A stretch of 64,000 bases of DNA, taken from contig NZ_NRGW01000001.1 of the NCBI RefSeq assembly GCF_002332255.1, positions 682,001 to 746,000 on the forward strand. Reading direction: 5' to 3'. The notes beneath the pieces were generated by a model. The model made no database searches. It was not told the DNA's origin and saw nothing but the letters and a program-made list of their open reading frames with translations. The DNA is from Halomonas sp. JB37 (GTDB lineage Bacteria; Pseudomonadota; Gammaproteobacteria; Pseudomonadales; Halomonadaceae). Made by a program: the position numbers and the translations under genes. This document shows, in pieces, positions 9,400 to 17,972 of the stretch (the stretch's first letter is position 1; the number at the start of each line of letters is the position of its first letter).

Positions 9400-10395
9400 T
9401 TAATCAGTCAGATCACTTAAGCTTTCAATCTTGGAGCGTTCGCGAGTAACAATTTGGATAACTTCTGGATAGATATGGCCGATAAAGGCAACGTTGCCGA
9501 TTGGACCACCTTCGAACTCGCCGCTGCCTTCAACGGCATCTTGGGCGGGCGCGTGAACGGTCATACCCAAATCCATCGTATTGTCGCGGATACTGACAAG
9601 GTTCTCGATGGAGGCACCGGTTTCGATGTTGGTAAAATTCTGGCCATCCAGGTAACGATTCCAGATAGTCGCCATTTCGCCACCCAGCGGGTAGTAGGTG
9701 CCGCCCTGGCTGCCGGTACCCAGAATGAATTCACTTTTGGATTCTATATTGCCAAGCTCTGCCACGGGGTTATCGACCGTCAGCCCCTGCTCCTCATAGT
9801 AGCGCTTTGCACCCGGGTGAATTGGTAGGCCTTCAGAGCCGTTCAAGGCATTTTCCAGCGTCATGAAGGCTGACTGAGCGTGCGTATTTTCTTCAGCGTG
9901 TTCATGCATCAAACGCGCCAGCTCATAGCCGAGTTCTTCATCAATCGTCTGGGTATTACCGACCAAGACAGCGTAAGCCGTAATGGTTTCTACATCTTCT
10001 TTCTGAAAATCATAGCTGCCTGCGGGAATCGTAAACCGCTTATAGGCGCTATTCGCTTCGATGTAATCAATTGCCTCGTCGCTTAGGCTCATCAAGCGGA
10101 CATCGCCACTAGACGCCTGGAGGTTTTCAATGCTGCCTGAAGGCAAGCCAAGAATGCCGATCGAAATATCAATATTGCCATCTTGTACACCGTCGAGCGC
10201 GGCGCCAAAGCCTTCCTGATATGTTTTGTATTTGTCGCTGCCAATACCGTAAGCATCAAAAAGCAGTTGGGAAACGCTTTGCGTTGTGCTAGCAGGAGGC
10301 CCAACCGCAATATTAGGCTTGCTTTCGCTACTACATCCCGCGAGGAAAATGCTGGCACTTAAGCCACAGAAGACCTTGGACAGGGAAAGCTTCAT
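9400..10395 (-). CDS. TAXI-family TRAP substrate-binding lipoprotein, circularly permuted
   Basis: 331 residues from ATG 10395 (AGGAG five bases upstream). Residues 1-21 are a lipoprotein signal with lipobox LAGC, Cys21. The mature protein has every segment of a TAXI binding protein but in rotated order. It starts at N28 with IAVGPPASTTQSVSQLL, normally the middle of the protein (after DLKGKR). It runs to the usual C-terminal stretch GLPIHPGAKRYYEEQGL (about 189-205), crosses a short linker (206-222), then has the usual N-terminal stretch FILGTGSQGGTYYPLGG (223-239). It ends with IYPEVIQIVTR and KIESLSDLTD at 331, where the family normally continues with GKR-(I/V)-(A/S)-V-G. Ser22 at +2 lacks the Asp retention signal, so outer-membrane sorting is possible. 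It feeds the permease 55 bases downstream. The ligand is unknown, probably an organic acid. Confidence 0.88.
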   Translation of the reverse strand: MKLSLSKVFCGLSASIFLAGCSSESKPNIAVGPPASTTQSVSQLLFDAYGIGSDKYKTYQEGFGAALDGVQDGNIDISIGILGLPSGSIENLQASSGDVRLMSLSDEAIDYIEANSAYKRFTIPAGSYDFQKEDVETITAYAVLVGNTQTIDEELGYELARLMHEHAEENTHAQSAFMTLENALNGSEGLPIHPGAKRYYEEQGLTVDNPVAELGNIESKSEFILGTGSQGGTYYPLGGEMATIWNRYLDGQNFTNIETGASIENLVSIRDNTMDLGMTVHAPAQDAVEGSGEFEGGPIGNVAFIGHIYPEVIQIVTRERSKIESLSDLTD

Positions 10396-10793
10396 GTTAA
10401 CTCCTGCTAATAAGATTATTTGTAATGGTTCAGTGCCGCTCATTGCGGTGTCGAGCCTTCGGTGCATTGACCAAAGGTGGTTAAACGAAAGCGCGAGCGG
10501 AAAATTGACTGGCTATTGTTCACGTACGAAGGGCGGCAGACAAAAGAAATTAAGTTGCGTATGCATTCCTATTTTTCATGATTCTATCGGGCGCTGTTTC
10601 CCAGTCGCTTGAAATATTGATCACATGCGCTAGTTTTTATCGCTAAAGCTTTTATTAATCAGCTGGTTATTTTTATTGAGGTGGTTGGGCTGCGCAAGGT
10701 TATCATTACGACAGTGTATTCGGTGAGGGAATGCATAGCCTCTAATGAAGCTATGCCAAACGCCACTCCCGTGATTAGCCGCAATAGGGTTGA
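10396..10793. other. 398-base intergenic region
   Basis: Upstream region of the TAXI gene and downstream region of the BCCT gene, both minus strand. I see no gene. A short inverted repeat, GCATAGC / GCTATGC (10733-10739 and 10750-10756), lies about 40 bases after the BCCT stop and may end that transcript. The 10620-10690 stretch is AT-rich and could hold the TAXI promoter, but no boxes stand out. Confidence 0.4.
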
Positions 10794-12350
10794 TTAACGG
10801 TCAATAATCCCCTGCTCACGCGCCATGGCATACGCCGCTTTAGGGCCATCCCATAAAGAAGGCAGCAGGATGAATGAGACCGGAATGGCAGTGACCACAA
10901 TAAACTGCTGGAGCGCAGCGATCTGCCCTGACCCCATATGTAAAAGCACGCCCGCCATGATCGCCATGGCGACCCCCCAGAAGGCACGCATGACTGCACT
11001 TGGGTCATCGTGGCCTGCACCCACGACGGCAATGGCGTAGCTCATTGAGTCGCCGGTGGTGGCCACAAAGATAGTTGTAAGCAGCAAAATGGCCATGGTC
11101 ATAAAGGACCCGCCCGGTAGCGACTGGGCGACGGCTAAGGTGGCCACATCAAACTGGAAGTTGCTTAGCGGCTCGGTTAAATCAAACACGCCGGTCATCT
11201 GGTAGTAGATACCTGACCCACCCAGCAGGGTGAACCACACTGTGGTGGCGATAGGCGCCAGTATCGCCACCGCAATAATCATCTCGCGGATGCTGCGACC
11301 GCGGGAAATACGCGCCACAAAAATAGCTACTAGCGGGCCAAAGCCGATAAACCAGGCAAAGAAAAATATCGTCCACCACTGCATCCACCAAGCGGGAGCG
11401 GTTTCAGCGGTCATCGTTGCCATCGGGAAAAAATCACTTATGTAAGTGCCCATTCCTGCAAAGTAGCTGTTAAACAGAAACAGCGTGGGGCCAAATATGA
11501 AAATCACCGCACCGACCGCCAGGGCTAGAAAGACGTTGAAACGGCTGAGTATCTGCATGCCCTTATGCACACCACTGACGGCCGACAGCACATACATCGT
11601 GCCCAGGACGGCGAGAATAATCAGCTTGCTGGTGTAGTTATTGGGAATATCAAACACTTCATGTAGCCCAAAGCTTACTTGGGTCGCTAGAAAGCCAATA
11701 GGCCCCACCGTACCGGCCACAACGGCAATCACACAGCAGGCATCAATGATGCCGCCCAGCGGGCCGCGCAAAAGTCGTTCACCCAACAGAGGATAAAGCA
11801 GCGTGCGTGGCTGCAGCGGTTGGCCTTTTACATAGTGAGCATGCGCCAGCACGATAGCGGACAACGAGCCAAGTACCGCCCAGCCAATAAACCCCCAATG
11901 CGTGAAGGCCTGCGCCAAAGCACCTGCAACGGCGTCGGGCGTGCCTGGCTCAGTATCAAACGCGGGTGGCGTGACTAAAAAGTGAGAAATCGGCTCACCG
12001 GCAGCAAAAAACACTCCACCACCTGCCAAAAGCGTGCACAGAATGATCGATAGCCACTTGAATGTGCTCATTTCTGGTGCATCCAAATTGCCAATTTTGG
12101 CTTTTGCAGCCGGTGTGACTGCAATCCCCATGGCAATAAAGAACGTGAGCAGCAGCAGTAGTTGGAAGTAGCTGCCAAAGACCAACGCCGTCCAGCTGAA
12201 GCTGGTGCTGATGGCACCCGCCACTAAGTTAATGTCGTAAAAGGACAGGCCTAGGAAAGCGACAATAAATCCAATACTTAGGGTGAGCACGATAGGATCG
12301 CCAAGCGAGTGTCGCTTATGGCTTTCAGCACCGGGAGTCGGTTGGTTCAT
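10794..12350 (-). CDS. BCCT-family transporter (betaine/choline/carnitine class)
   Basis: 518 residues from ATG 12350 (MNQPTPGAESHKRH), with an AAGG site nine bases upstream; longer readings from 12524 would run through a terminator and are rejected. Twelve hydrophobic segments are visible, and the tryptophan-rich stretch WWMQWWTIFFFAWFIGFGPL followed by VAIFVARISRGRSIREM is the BCCT signature region. Family members import trimethylammonium compounds or related zwitterions by Na+ or H+ symport and often serve osmoprotection, fitting a halophile. Both tails are short, unlike the long C-terminal osmosensor of BetP, so osmotic gating by that route is not expected. It looks monocistronic. The substrate cannot be read from sequence. 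Confidence 0.85.
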   Translation of the reverse strand: MNQPTPGAESHKRHSLGDPIVLTLSIGFIVAFLGLSFYDINLVAGAISTSFSWTALVFGSYFQLLLLLTFFIAMGIAVTPAAKAKIGNLDAPEMSTFKWLSIILCTLLAGGGVFFAAGEPISHFLVTPPAFDTEPGTPDAVAGALAQAFTHWGFIGWAVLGSLSAIVLAHAHYVKGQPLQPRTLLYPLLGERLLRGPLGGIIDACCVIAVVAGTVGPIGFLATQVSFGLHEVFDIPNNYTSKLIILAVLGTMYVLSAVSGVHKGMQILSRFNVFLALAVGAVIFIFGPTLFLFNSYFAGMGTYISDFFPMATMTAETAPAWWMQWWTIFFFAWFIGFGPLVAIFVARISRGRSIREMIIAVAILAPIATTVWFTLLGGSGIYYQMTGVFDLTEPLSNFQFDVATLAVAQSLPGGSFMTMAILLLTTIFVATTGDSMSYAIAVVGAGHDDPSAVMRAFWGVAMAIMAGVLLHMGSGQIAALQQFIVVTAIPVSFILLPSLWDGPKAAYAMAREQGIIDR

Positions 12351-12407
12351 CAATAAGAACACCTTGGGTGGAACATGAAGAAACAGCGCAAATGCGGAAA
12401 GCGCAGC

Positions 12408-12437
12408 AAAAAAAAAGCGCCATTCATTGAATGGCGC
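12408..12437 (-). terminator. Rho-independent terminator of the DUF481 gene
   Basis: Ten-bp perfect stem GCGCCATTCA / TGAATGGCGC at 12417-12437 followed on the minus strand by nine T (12416-12408). It lies about 100 bases past the DUF481 stop and just ahead of the BCCT start. Confidence 0.85.
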
Positions 12438-12533
12438 GAGGACAGGAAACTGGACACAGTATATCGATAATATAGACCAACGTCTAACTCGTTTTATTTT
12501 GGTGCGTAAAAAAATAGCCTGCACGCTTTTGGC

Positions 12534-13280
12534 TCACCAGCGGTAAAGAAGTGACGCACTCACGGTGCTGTCGGTACGCTCACTGGCATCGGCAGGTGGT
12601 TCGGAGTTGTGCTTGATTTCGTGTGACAGGCGTAACGAAAGCTTTGAATTGAGACGTGCGGTAAGCGCTGTTAGCGAGCGGGACGTGACATTTTGCTCGG
12701 TATACTCCAATGACATTTCCTGCTGAAGATCGGCATAGTCAGAAAACCCCCAGCGGTAGTCGAGTGCGGTGTAGGCCACTGCCAGTCGATCGTTGTCGTC
12801 ATCTCGTAAGCGATCATGACGGTAGCCGGGGCCTGCTTCTAGCGACAGGGTATGGGCATCGGTCTCAAGGATCTGTCGGCCATAGCCGCCAATCACGGAG
12901 AGCTGCTGGTCATAGCCGGCAAAGCGGTCTTTTTCCCACCGGGCGAAGCCAAACAAATAGTGAGGACCTTCTAAATCATAGCGCTCTCGTCCGGCCACCA
13001 AATATTGCTCAGCGCTGGTTTCATCATCTTTAGTCACGTTGCGGACTTCACCGCGCAGCGAGTAGGTATAATTGCCCGTTAGCCACGTTAACAGCATTTT
13101 GCCAATCAGCGTTTGGCTGTCGGTGTTGCCTGAAAGGCGCGTAAAGCCGAATTCAGCATCACCGCTGAAAACCGGGGCGTCTTCTTTCGGCGCCGGTGGT
13201 GCATAGAAAGGGCTGGCATAAGCTGCGGTTAGCCACAATGGCCAGCAGGCCAGCAAAAGCATCCATCGAGTGATCGCCAC
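12534..13280 (-). CDS. DUF481 family outer-membrane beta-barrel protein
   Basis: 248 residues from GTG 13280, chosen because AGGAGG lies seven bases upstream and the product then opens with a clean signal peptide (MAITRWMLLLACWPLWLTAA, cut near AYA-S). The mature part shows alternating polar/aromatic strands (SGDAEFGFTRLSGNTDSQTL, SLRGEVRNV, LSLEAGPGYRHDRL) as in DUF481/YdiY proteins, and ends in a terminal aromatic (LLYRW), as barrels recognised by BamA do. The function of DUF481 proteins is unsettled; salt-induced expression has been noted for members. It has its own terminator and is divergent from the sensor kinase gene 46 bases away. Confidence 0.75.
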   Translation of the reverse strand: MAITRWMLLLACWPLWLTAAYASPFYAPPAPKEDAPVFSGDAEFGFTRLSGNTDSQTLIGKMLLTWLTGNYTYSLRGEVRNVTKDDETSAEQYLVAGRERYDLEGPHYLFGFARWEKDRFAGYDQQLSVIGGYGRQILETDAHTLSLEAGPGYRHDRLRDDDNDRLAVAYTALDYRWGFSDYADLQQEMSLEYTEQNVTSRSLTALTARLNSKLSLRLSHEIKHNSEPPADASERTDSTVSASLLYRW

Positions 13281-13326
13281 AAGGTCCCTCCTTGAGTAAG
13301 GCATTCGGCCATTATATCAGCGAACG

Positions 13327-15084
13327 ATGACAGAAAGTGGCGACGTTCAACGCCGTTTGCTGGCGCGTGTCATAATGACGCTATCACGTATTTTGAGCGT
13401 ATCTATGACCCTTTCTCGCCCCCGCACCTTAGCTGACCTTCAGCGCTGGCGCCGCACTCGCGCCAGGCGCAGCTGGTATAAACGCAGCTTTCGTCTTCAG
13501 GTAATGCTGTTGGTCGGGCTATTGCTAGCCGGCATGCTACTGGCACAGGGTACGTATCTCAATCATCGTAAGGCGGAAATTATTAGCCAACAGATGGGCG
13601 AGCGGGCGCTGGCGGTGGCAAAGACGGTGGCGTCGATGCCGCAAATTATCAACGCGTTTGCTATTCCCGATCCATCTTTCATCATTCAGCCGCTCGCGGA
13701 GCGCATTCGCCATGAAACAGGGGCGCGCTACGTGGTTGTGGGTGATGCGCAAAGCAGGCGCTACTCGCATCCGGTGCAGGAGCGGATTGGCGAGAAAATG
13801 GTGGGAGGAGACAACGAACAAGCGCTGATTTATGGTCAATTCTATGTCTCAGAGGCGACCGGCTCGTTGGGTACCGCCATGCGAGGAAAAGCCCCCATTT
13901 GGGATGAAGAGGGCAATATCATTGGCGTTGTTTCCGTCGGGTTTATGATGGACCGCGTTGCTATGGATGTCGGTAGGCACACCAGCTTCGGCTGGTGGCT
14001 GGTCGGGCTAATGATTTGCTTAGGTTTTGCCGGGGCTTACTGGCTGTCACAGCATCTTAAACGCGTGATTTTGGGGCTTGAACCCTATGAAATTGCCCGC
14101 TTAGCGATGGAAAAAGAGGCCATTTTGCAATCGATTCACGAGGGCGTGCTGGCAGTTAATCGTGAGGGCCATATCACGCTGGTTAATCAGCAGGCGCGGC
14201 GCTTTCTTAATCTAGACGATGCGCATGTGCTGCTCGGACAGCCTATCCGCGGGGTGGTGCCGAATTCTCGGCTCTTAGAAGTCCTTAAGCACGGCGAGCG
14301 GGAGTTTGATCAGGAGATGTGGCTAGGCGATCACCCGGTGGTGGTGAACCGCGTGCCGATTCTGCATGAGGGCGAGATCGAGGGCGCGGTGGCCACGTTT
14401 CGTAGCCGTCGCGAGATCATTGATCTGTCTCAAGCACTGACCCAGGCCAGCCGCGACGTGGATATGCTGCGCGCTCAGGCGCATGAGTTTTCCAATAAGC
14501 TTTACACTATTTCGGGCTTACTACAGTTAAAGCGCACCGACGAGGCGCTGGCGCTGATTCACCAAGAAACCAAGCGTACCCAGGCGCAGATGAGCTTTTT
14601 AATGCGCCATGTAGCTGACGCCGTGCTTAGTGGCACGCTACTGGGTAAACTCACCCGGGCGCGGGAGCTGGGCGTGGCGCTGGAAATCGACTCGCAAAGC
14701 TCGCTTTCTTGCCCGCTCACGCCTACCGGGCAAGAAGTCATGATGAGTGTGGTCGGCAACCTGCTAGATAACGCCTGCCACGCCGCGCTTAATGGGCCGA
14801 GTAAGGAGCCTAAAGTGCGCCTGTTTTTCACCGACCTAGGCGAGCAGCTGCTGATTGAGGTGGAAGATAACGGCCCAGGCGTGCCCGCTGAACTCGCAGA
14901 GTCGATTTTCCAAGACGGCTTTTCAACCAAAAGCGGCAAGCATCAGGGCATTGGCTTAGCGCTCGTTGCAAGGCTTTGTCGTCAAAACGGAGGAGCGGTG
15001 ACGCTAGAGGAAAGTGAGCTTGAGGGCGCGTGTTTTATCGCCGTGTTAGACCGCTCGCTATGCGCCGCTTCTCGCACCGTATGA
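13327..15084 (+). CDS. CitA/DcuS-family sensor histidine kinase
   Basis: 585 residues as read from ATG 13327. No ribosome site is obvious there, and ATG 13375 or 13405 are reasonable alternatives (569 or 559 aa). A transmembrane helix (LQVMLLVGLLLAGMLLAQGT) is followed by a periplasmic PAS-like sensor (about 80-210), a second helix (WWLVGLMICLGFAGAYWL), a cytoplasmic PAS domain (about 255-365), and the CitA/DcuS H-box AHEFSNKLYTISGLLQL with its His near residue 385. The HATPase boxes NLLDNACHAAL, DNGPGVP and GIGLALV complete it. This class senses C4 or tricarboxylates directly. The response regulator follows, then citrate/tricarboxylate carriers, so citrate or a relative is the probable signal. 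Confidence 0.88.
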   Translation: MTESGDVQRRLLARVIMTLSRILSVSMTLSRPRTLADLQRWRRTRARRSWYKRSFRLQVMLLVGLLLAGMLLAQGTYLNHRKAEIISQQMGERALAVAKTVASMPQIINAFAIPDPSFIIQPLAERIRHETGARYVVVGDAQSRRYSHPVQERIGEKMVGGDNEQALIYGQFYVSEATGSLGTAMRGKAPIWDEEGNIIGVVSVGFMMDRVAMDVGRHTSFGWWLVGLMICLGFAGAYWLSQHLKRVILGLEPYEIARLAMEKEAILQSIHEGVLAVNREGHITLVNQQARRFLNLDDAHVLLGQPIRGVVPNSRLLEVLKHGEREFDQEMWLGDHPVVVNRVPILHEGEIEGAVATFRSRREIIDLSQALTQASRDVDMLRAQAHEFSNKLYTISGLLQLKRTDEALALIHQETKRTQAQMSFLMRHVADAVLSGTLLGKLTRARELGVALEIDSQSSLSCPLTPTGQEVMMSVVGNLLDNACHAALNGPSKEPKVRLFFTDLGEQLLIEVEDNGPGVPAELAESIFQDGFSTKSGKHQGIGLALVARLCRQNGGAVTLEESELEGACFIAVLDRSLCAASRTV

Positions 15085-15194
15085 ACGCAGCGCTTTGGGT
15101 CTAATCGACATAAACGAGCAACACCGGCGCCGGTTACCATCGCCACTACACATTGCCACTACAACAATGATGAAACATTGCTAGGGGAAAACGC

Positions 15195-15932
15195 ATGTCT
15201 GCCAAGCAATACGGCATTTTGGTCATCGAAGATGATTTTCGCATTGCCGATATCCATAAAGCCTTTATTGAGCAAAGCGACGGTTTTTACGTCGTCGGTA
15301 TGGCGCGCAATGGCAGTGAGGCGAAAGCGCTGATGGCCCAGCATGCCAATGATATTCATCTGATTTTGCTGGATGCCTACTTACCCGATGTGGAAGGTCT
15401 GGAGCTTTTATGGGCAATTCGGCGCGACTATGTGCATGTGGATATCGTGATGGTAACGGCCGCGCGCGAGGTGGAAACGATTAGCGAGGCGCTGCGCGGT
15501 GGGGTCTTTGATTACTTGATTAAGCCAATTGAAGCCGCGCGAATGAGCCAGATGCTCATTCGATTTCGCCGTGAACGCGAAGTGCTGGCCAACTACGCAG
15601 AGCTGAGCCAGGATGAATTGGATAACGTACTGGCCCGATTACAACCCAGTGGTGCGGGACGTTCGGCGCAGAAAACGCGCGTGCTGCCCAAAGGTATTGA
15701 CCGCCTAACCCTTCGTGCAGTGGTGGCCGCGCTTCAGGCATCATCTCAGCCTCAGGCCGCTATGCAGGTGGCGCGGGAGATGGGCACTAGCCGCTCCACG
15801 GCGCGCCGCTATTTAGAGTTTTTGGTCTCGGTGCAGCTGGTAAACGCCGAGCTGGGCTACGGCGATGTCGGCAGGCCCGAGCGCCGCTATCGTTTGGTCG
15901 GTGACGCCTTGCCTTGGTGTGAAGAGGAGTAG
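15195..15932 (+). CDS. CitB/DcuR-family response regulator
   Basis: 245 residues. Receiver domain with acidic pocket (VIEDDFR), phospho-acceptor D60 in LILLDAYLPD, the conserved T in MVTAARE and K in YLIKPIE. The C-terminal domain carries the CitB-type helix-turn-helix REMGTSRSTARRYLEFL. It pairs with the kinase 110 bases upstream. Likely targets are citMHS and tctCBA, whose upstream regions share a conserved element (15955-16010 and 17805-17860). The gap to the kinase holds a 12-bp GC palindrome at 15123-15134 and a short direct repeat. RBS AGGGGAAA precedes the ATG. Confidence 0.9.
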   Translation: MSAKQYGILVIEDDFRIADIHKAFIEQSDGFYVVGMARNGSEAKALMAQHANDIHLILLDAYLPDVEGLELLWAIRRDYVHVDIVMVTAAREVETISEALRGGVFDYLIKPIEAARMSQMLIRFRREREVLANYAELSQDELDNVLARLQPSGAGRSAQKTRVLPKGIDRLTLRAVVAALQASSQPQAAMQVAREMGTSRSTARRYLEFLVSVQLVNAELGYGDVGRPERRYRLVGDALPWCEEE

Positions 15933-16370
15933 CCTCGTAGGAGGAGGCGATGCCTGTGAGCAAAATGCACACAACGCTCAAAACGAACTTTTTGTCCATT
16001 ATGTTCATAACGTTGAGAGGCGGTGTGCCAATCCTTTAATGTGCGCTCAGCACGCCAGCTAGTAATGATTTCTTCACAAGAAGAGCGCCATGATCGTCAG
16101 CATCCCTGATATTAAGGCGTTTTAGAGGGTCTGGACTGCCTCCGATGTTCCTGACTGGACCTAGTGTCACCCTTAAGGTGAATGCGTAGGATCCTTCCAT
16201 ATTTCAGCCAATTTCTAACGTTAGTCATTCCCTTTGGCGGGGAGAATACCCCGACTCAGTTATCAGGCAACCAACGCTCGTCGCTAAGTCTATTGAGACC
16301 TAAGGTGGGCGCGTGTTTGGCGTTGCTAGGGATGATTAAGCTTAAGAATTAAAGAAAAGGTTAATGACGA
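15933..16370. other. 438-base intergenic region ahead of the CitMHS gene
   Basis: Contains the shared regulatory element (15955-16010), a small CGGGG/CCCCG hairpin at 16238-16253, and an AAGG ribosome site before 16371. I see no gene in the remainder. Confidence 0.5.
15955..16010 (+). promoter_or_regulatory. Regulatory element upstream of citMHS, shared with tctC
   Basis: This stretch aligns without gaps to 17805-17860, 1850 bases on. The core GAACTTTTTGTC is identical (15985-15996), followed by a TTATG-NN-CATAA inverted repeat (15999-16010). Both copies lie upstream of organic-acid transporter genes that follow the CitAB-like genes. Best guess is the CitB-like regulator's operator. Confidence 0.6.
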
Positions 16371-17699
16371 ATGAGCTTAAGTGTCATTGGTTTTATCACC
16401 ATCATCGTTATCGTCGGCCTCCTTATTAGTGGGCGCGTCTCTCCTCTGGTGGCAATGGTTATTCCGCCGGTAATTGCAGCCTTTGCGGCAGGCTTTGATG
16501 CGACGGATCTAGGCGAGTTTTTTAGTGCGGGGCTAAGCTCCGTAATGAATGTTGCAGTAATGTTCATTTTCGCCATTATTTTCTTTGGAATCATGCAGGA
16601 CACGGGGCTGTTTGAGCCGGTGATCAATAAGATGATCGCCCTATCGAGAGGCAATATTATTACCGTCGCTCTGATTACCGTGCTCATTGCCATGGTGGCT
16701 CAGTTAGATGGCTCCGGCGCATCCACGTTCCTAATTACGATCCCGGCGCTATTGCCGCTCTATCTGCGGCTACGTATGAATCCTTATTTACTGTTGCTAC
16801 TTATTGCCGGCTCCGCCTCCATCGTGAATATGGTGCCGTGGGGTGGGCCATTGGGGCGCGTGGCATCAGTACTTGATGTAGATGTCACTGAATTATGGTA
16901 TCCGCTGATTCAGATTCAGGCCATCGGCGTGGTGTTAATGCTGGCGCTGGCGGTTTTTATGGGAATTCTGGAAAAACGCCGGATTTTAAGAACCTACGGC
17001 ACGCTTCAGCCGGGCCAGGAGCATGACGAAGGCTCACTGACCCAAGGCGTCTTCTCAAACGATGTTGATGCCAGCCTGCTGCGACCAAAGCTGATCTGGG
17101 TTAATGCCATCATCGCTACTGCCGTCATCACGATTCTGGTTGCCGGTATATTGCCTGCGGGATTGGCGTTCTTACTGGGTGTCGCTGTGGCGCTGCTGGT
17201 GAACTATCGTACGCCTAAAGAGCAAATGGCGCGCATTCAAGCGCATGCGCCGAGTGCCTTAACAATGGCCTCTATCATTATCTCCGCTGGCCTGTTTCTG
17301 GGGGTCTTGAACGGTACGGGCATGTTGAATGCCATCGCCAACGATGTGGTGACGGTGCTGCCGAGCGCCTTCTCCGACTACCTGCATATCATTATTGGGG
17401 TGCTGGGTGTGCCGTTGGACTTGCTGCTTAGCACGGATGCCTACTACTTCGCTCTGTTCCCTGTGGTAGAGCAAATCGGGCTCTCCTTTGATATCGACTC
17501 GTATTCAACAGCCTATGCCATGATCATTGGTAACATCGTGGGCACCTTCGTATCTCCCTTGGCTCCCGCCGTGTGGCTGGCGCTAGGTCTCTCCGGTTTA
17601 GAGATGCACAAGCACTTGCGCTACTCGTTCTTCTGGATGTGGGGGCTGAGTATCGTGCTATTGATGTGTGCTGTTTTACTCGGCGTGATAGCCGTTTGA
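16371..17699 (+). CDS. CitMHS-family citrate/metal-citrate transporter
   Basis: 442 residues, about eleven to twelve hydrophobic helices, length normal for CitMHS (about 430-450). The stretch IAMVAQLDGSGASTFLITIP followed by ALLPLYLRLRMNP is characteristic, with a second half repeat near LGVPLDLLLSTDAYYFALFP. CitM and CitH of Bacillus take up citrate bound to Mg2+ or Ca2+ with protons. It stands between a CitAB-like two-component system and the Tct system, sharing an upstream element with tctC, so both carriers probably respond to the same signal. It ends with a hairpin at 17754-17777 and is probably monocistronic. Which metal complex it prefers cannot be read from sequence. Confidence 0.85.
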   Translation: MSLSVIGFITIIVIVGLLISGRVSPLVAMVIPPVIAAFAAGFDATDLGEFFSAGLSSVMNVAVMFIFAIIFFGIMQDTGLFEPVINKMIALSRGNIITVALITVLIAMVAQLDGSGASTFLITIPALLPLYLRLRMNPYLLLLLIAGSASIVNMVPWGGPLGRVASVLDVDVTELWYPLIQIQAIGVVLMLALAVFMGILEKRRILRTYGTLQPGQEHDEGSLTQGVFSNDVDASLLRPKLIWVNAIIATAVITILVAGILPAGLAFLLGVAVALLVNYRTPKEQMARIQAHAPSALTMASIIISAGLFLGVLNGTGMLNAIANDVVTVLPSAFSDYLHIIIGVLGVPLDLLLSTDAYYFALFPVVEQIGLSFDIDSYSTAYAMIIGNIVGTFVSPLAPAVWLALGLSGLEMHKHLRYSFFWMWGLSIVLLMCAVLLGVIAV

Positions 17700-17753
17700 T
17701 CCACGGATGCTTCACGGCTAAGCTGAATTTGGGGTGCCGGTAGCAATGGAAGG

Positions 17754-17777
17754 CGGCGCATTCTGGACGATGCGCCG
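17754..17777 (+). terminator. Hairpin after the CitMHS gene
   Basis: 8-bp stem CGGCGCAT / ATGCGCCG with an 8-base loop, 55 bases past the stop. No strong T-run. Confidence 0.5.
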
Positions 17778-17804
17778 TCACAGCGTTAATGCGCGATTAA
17801 TGCG

Positions 17805-17860
17805 AGTGAACACAATGAACAAAATGCCCATAAAGAACTTTTTGTCTTTTATGCGCATAA
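17805..17860 (+). promoter_or_regulatory. Regulatory element upstream of tctC, shared with citMHS
   Basis: Second copy of the element at 15955-16010: identical GAACTTTTTGTC core (17835-17846) and palindrome TTATGCGCATAA (17849-17860). It lies 113 bases before the tctC start. Confidence 0.6.
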
Positions 17861-17972
17861 GCTTGTCGGTCAGGGGCACCGTCTTCTAACGTTCGCGACG
17901 TGTCATCACATAATAAGACCAATATTTATACCAATACCCATACAACAACACTGAGATATGGAGAACGCCATC

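Noticed and set aside
12351-12524. N-terminal extension of the BCCT gene to 12524
   Set aside because: It would translate through a rho-independent terminator with nine T, and has no ribosome site.
15123-15134. Palindrome ACCGGCGCCGGT between kinase and regulator genes
   Set aside because: Twelve GC-rich bases occur by chance at this composition; no second copy seen near the transporters.
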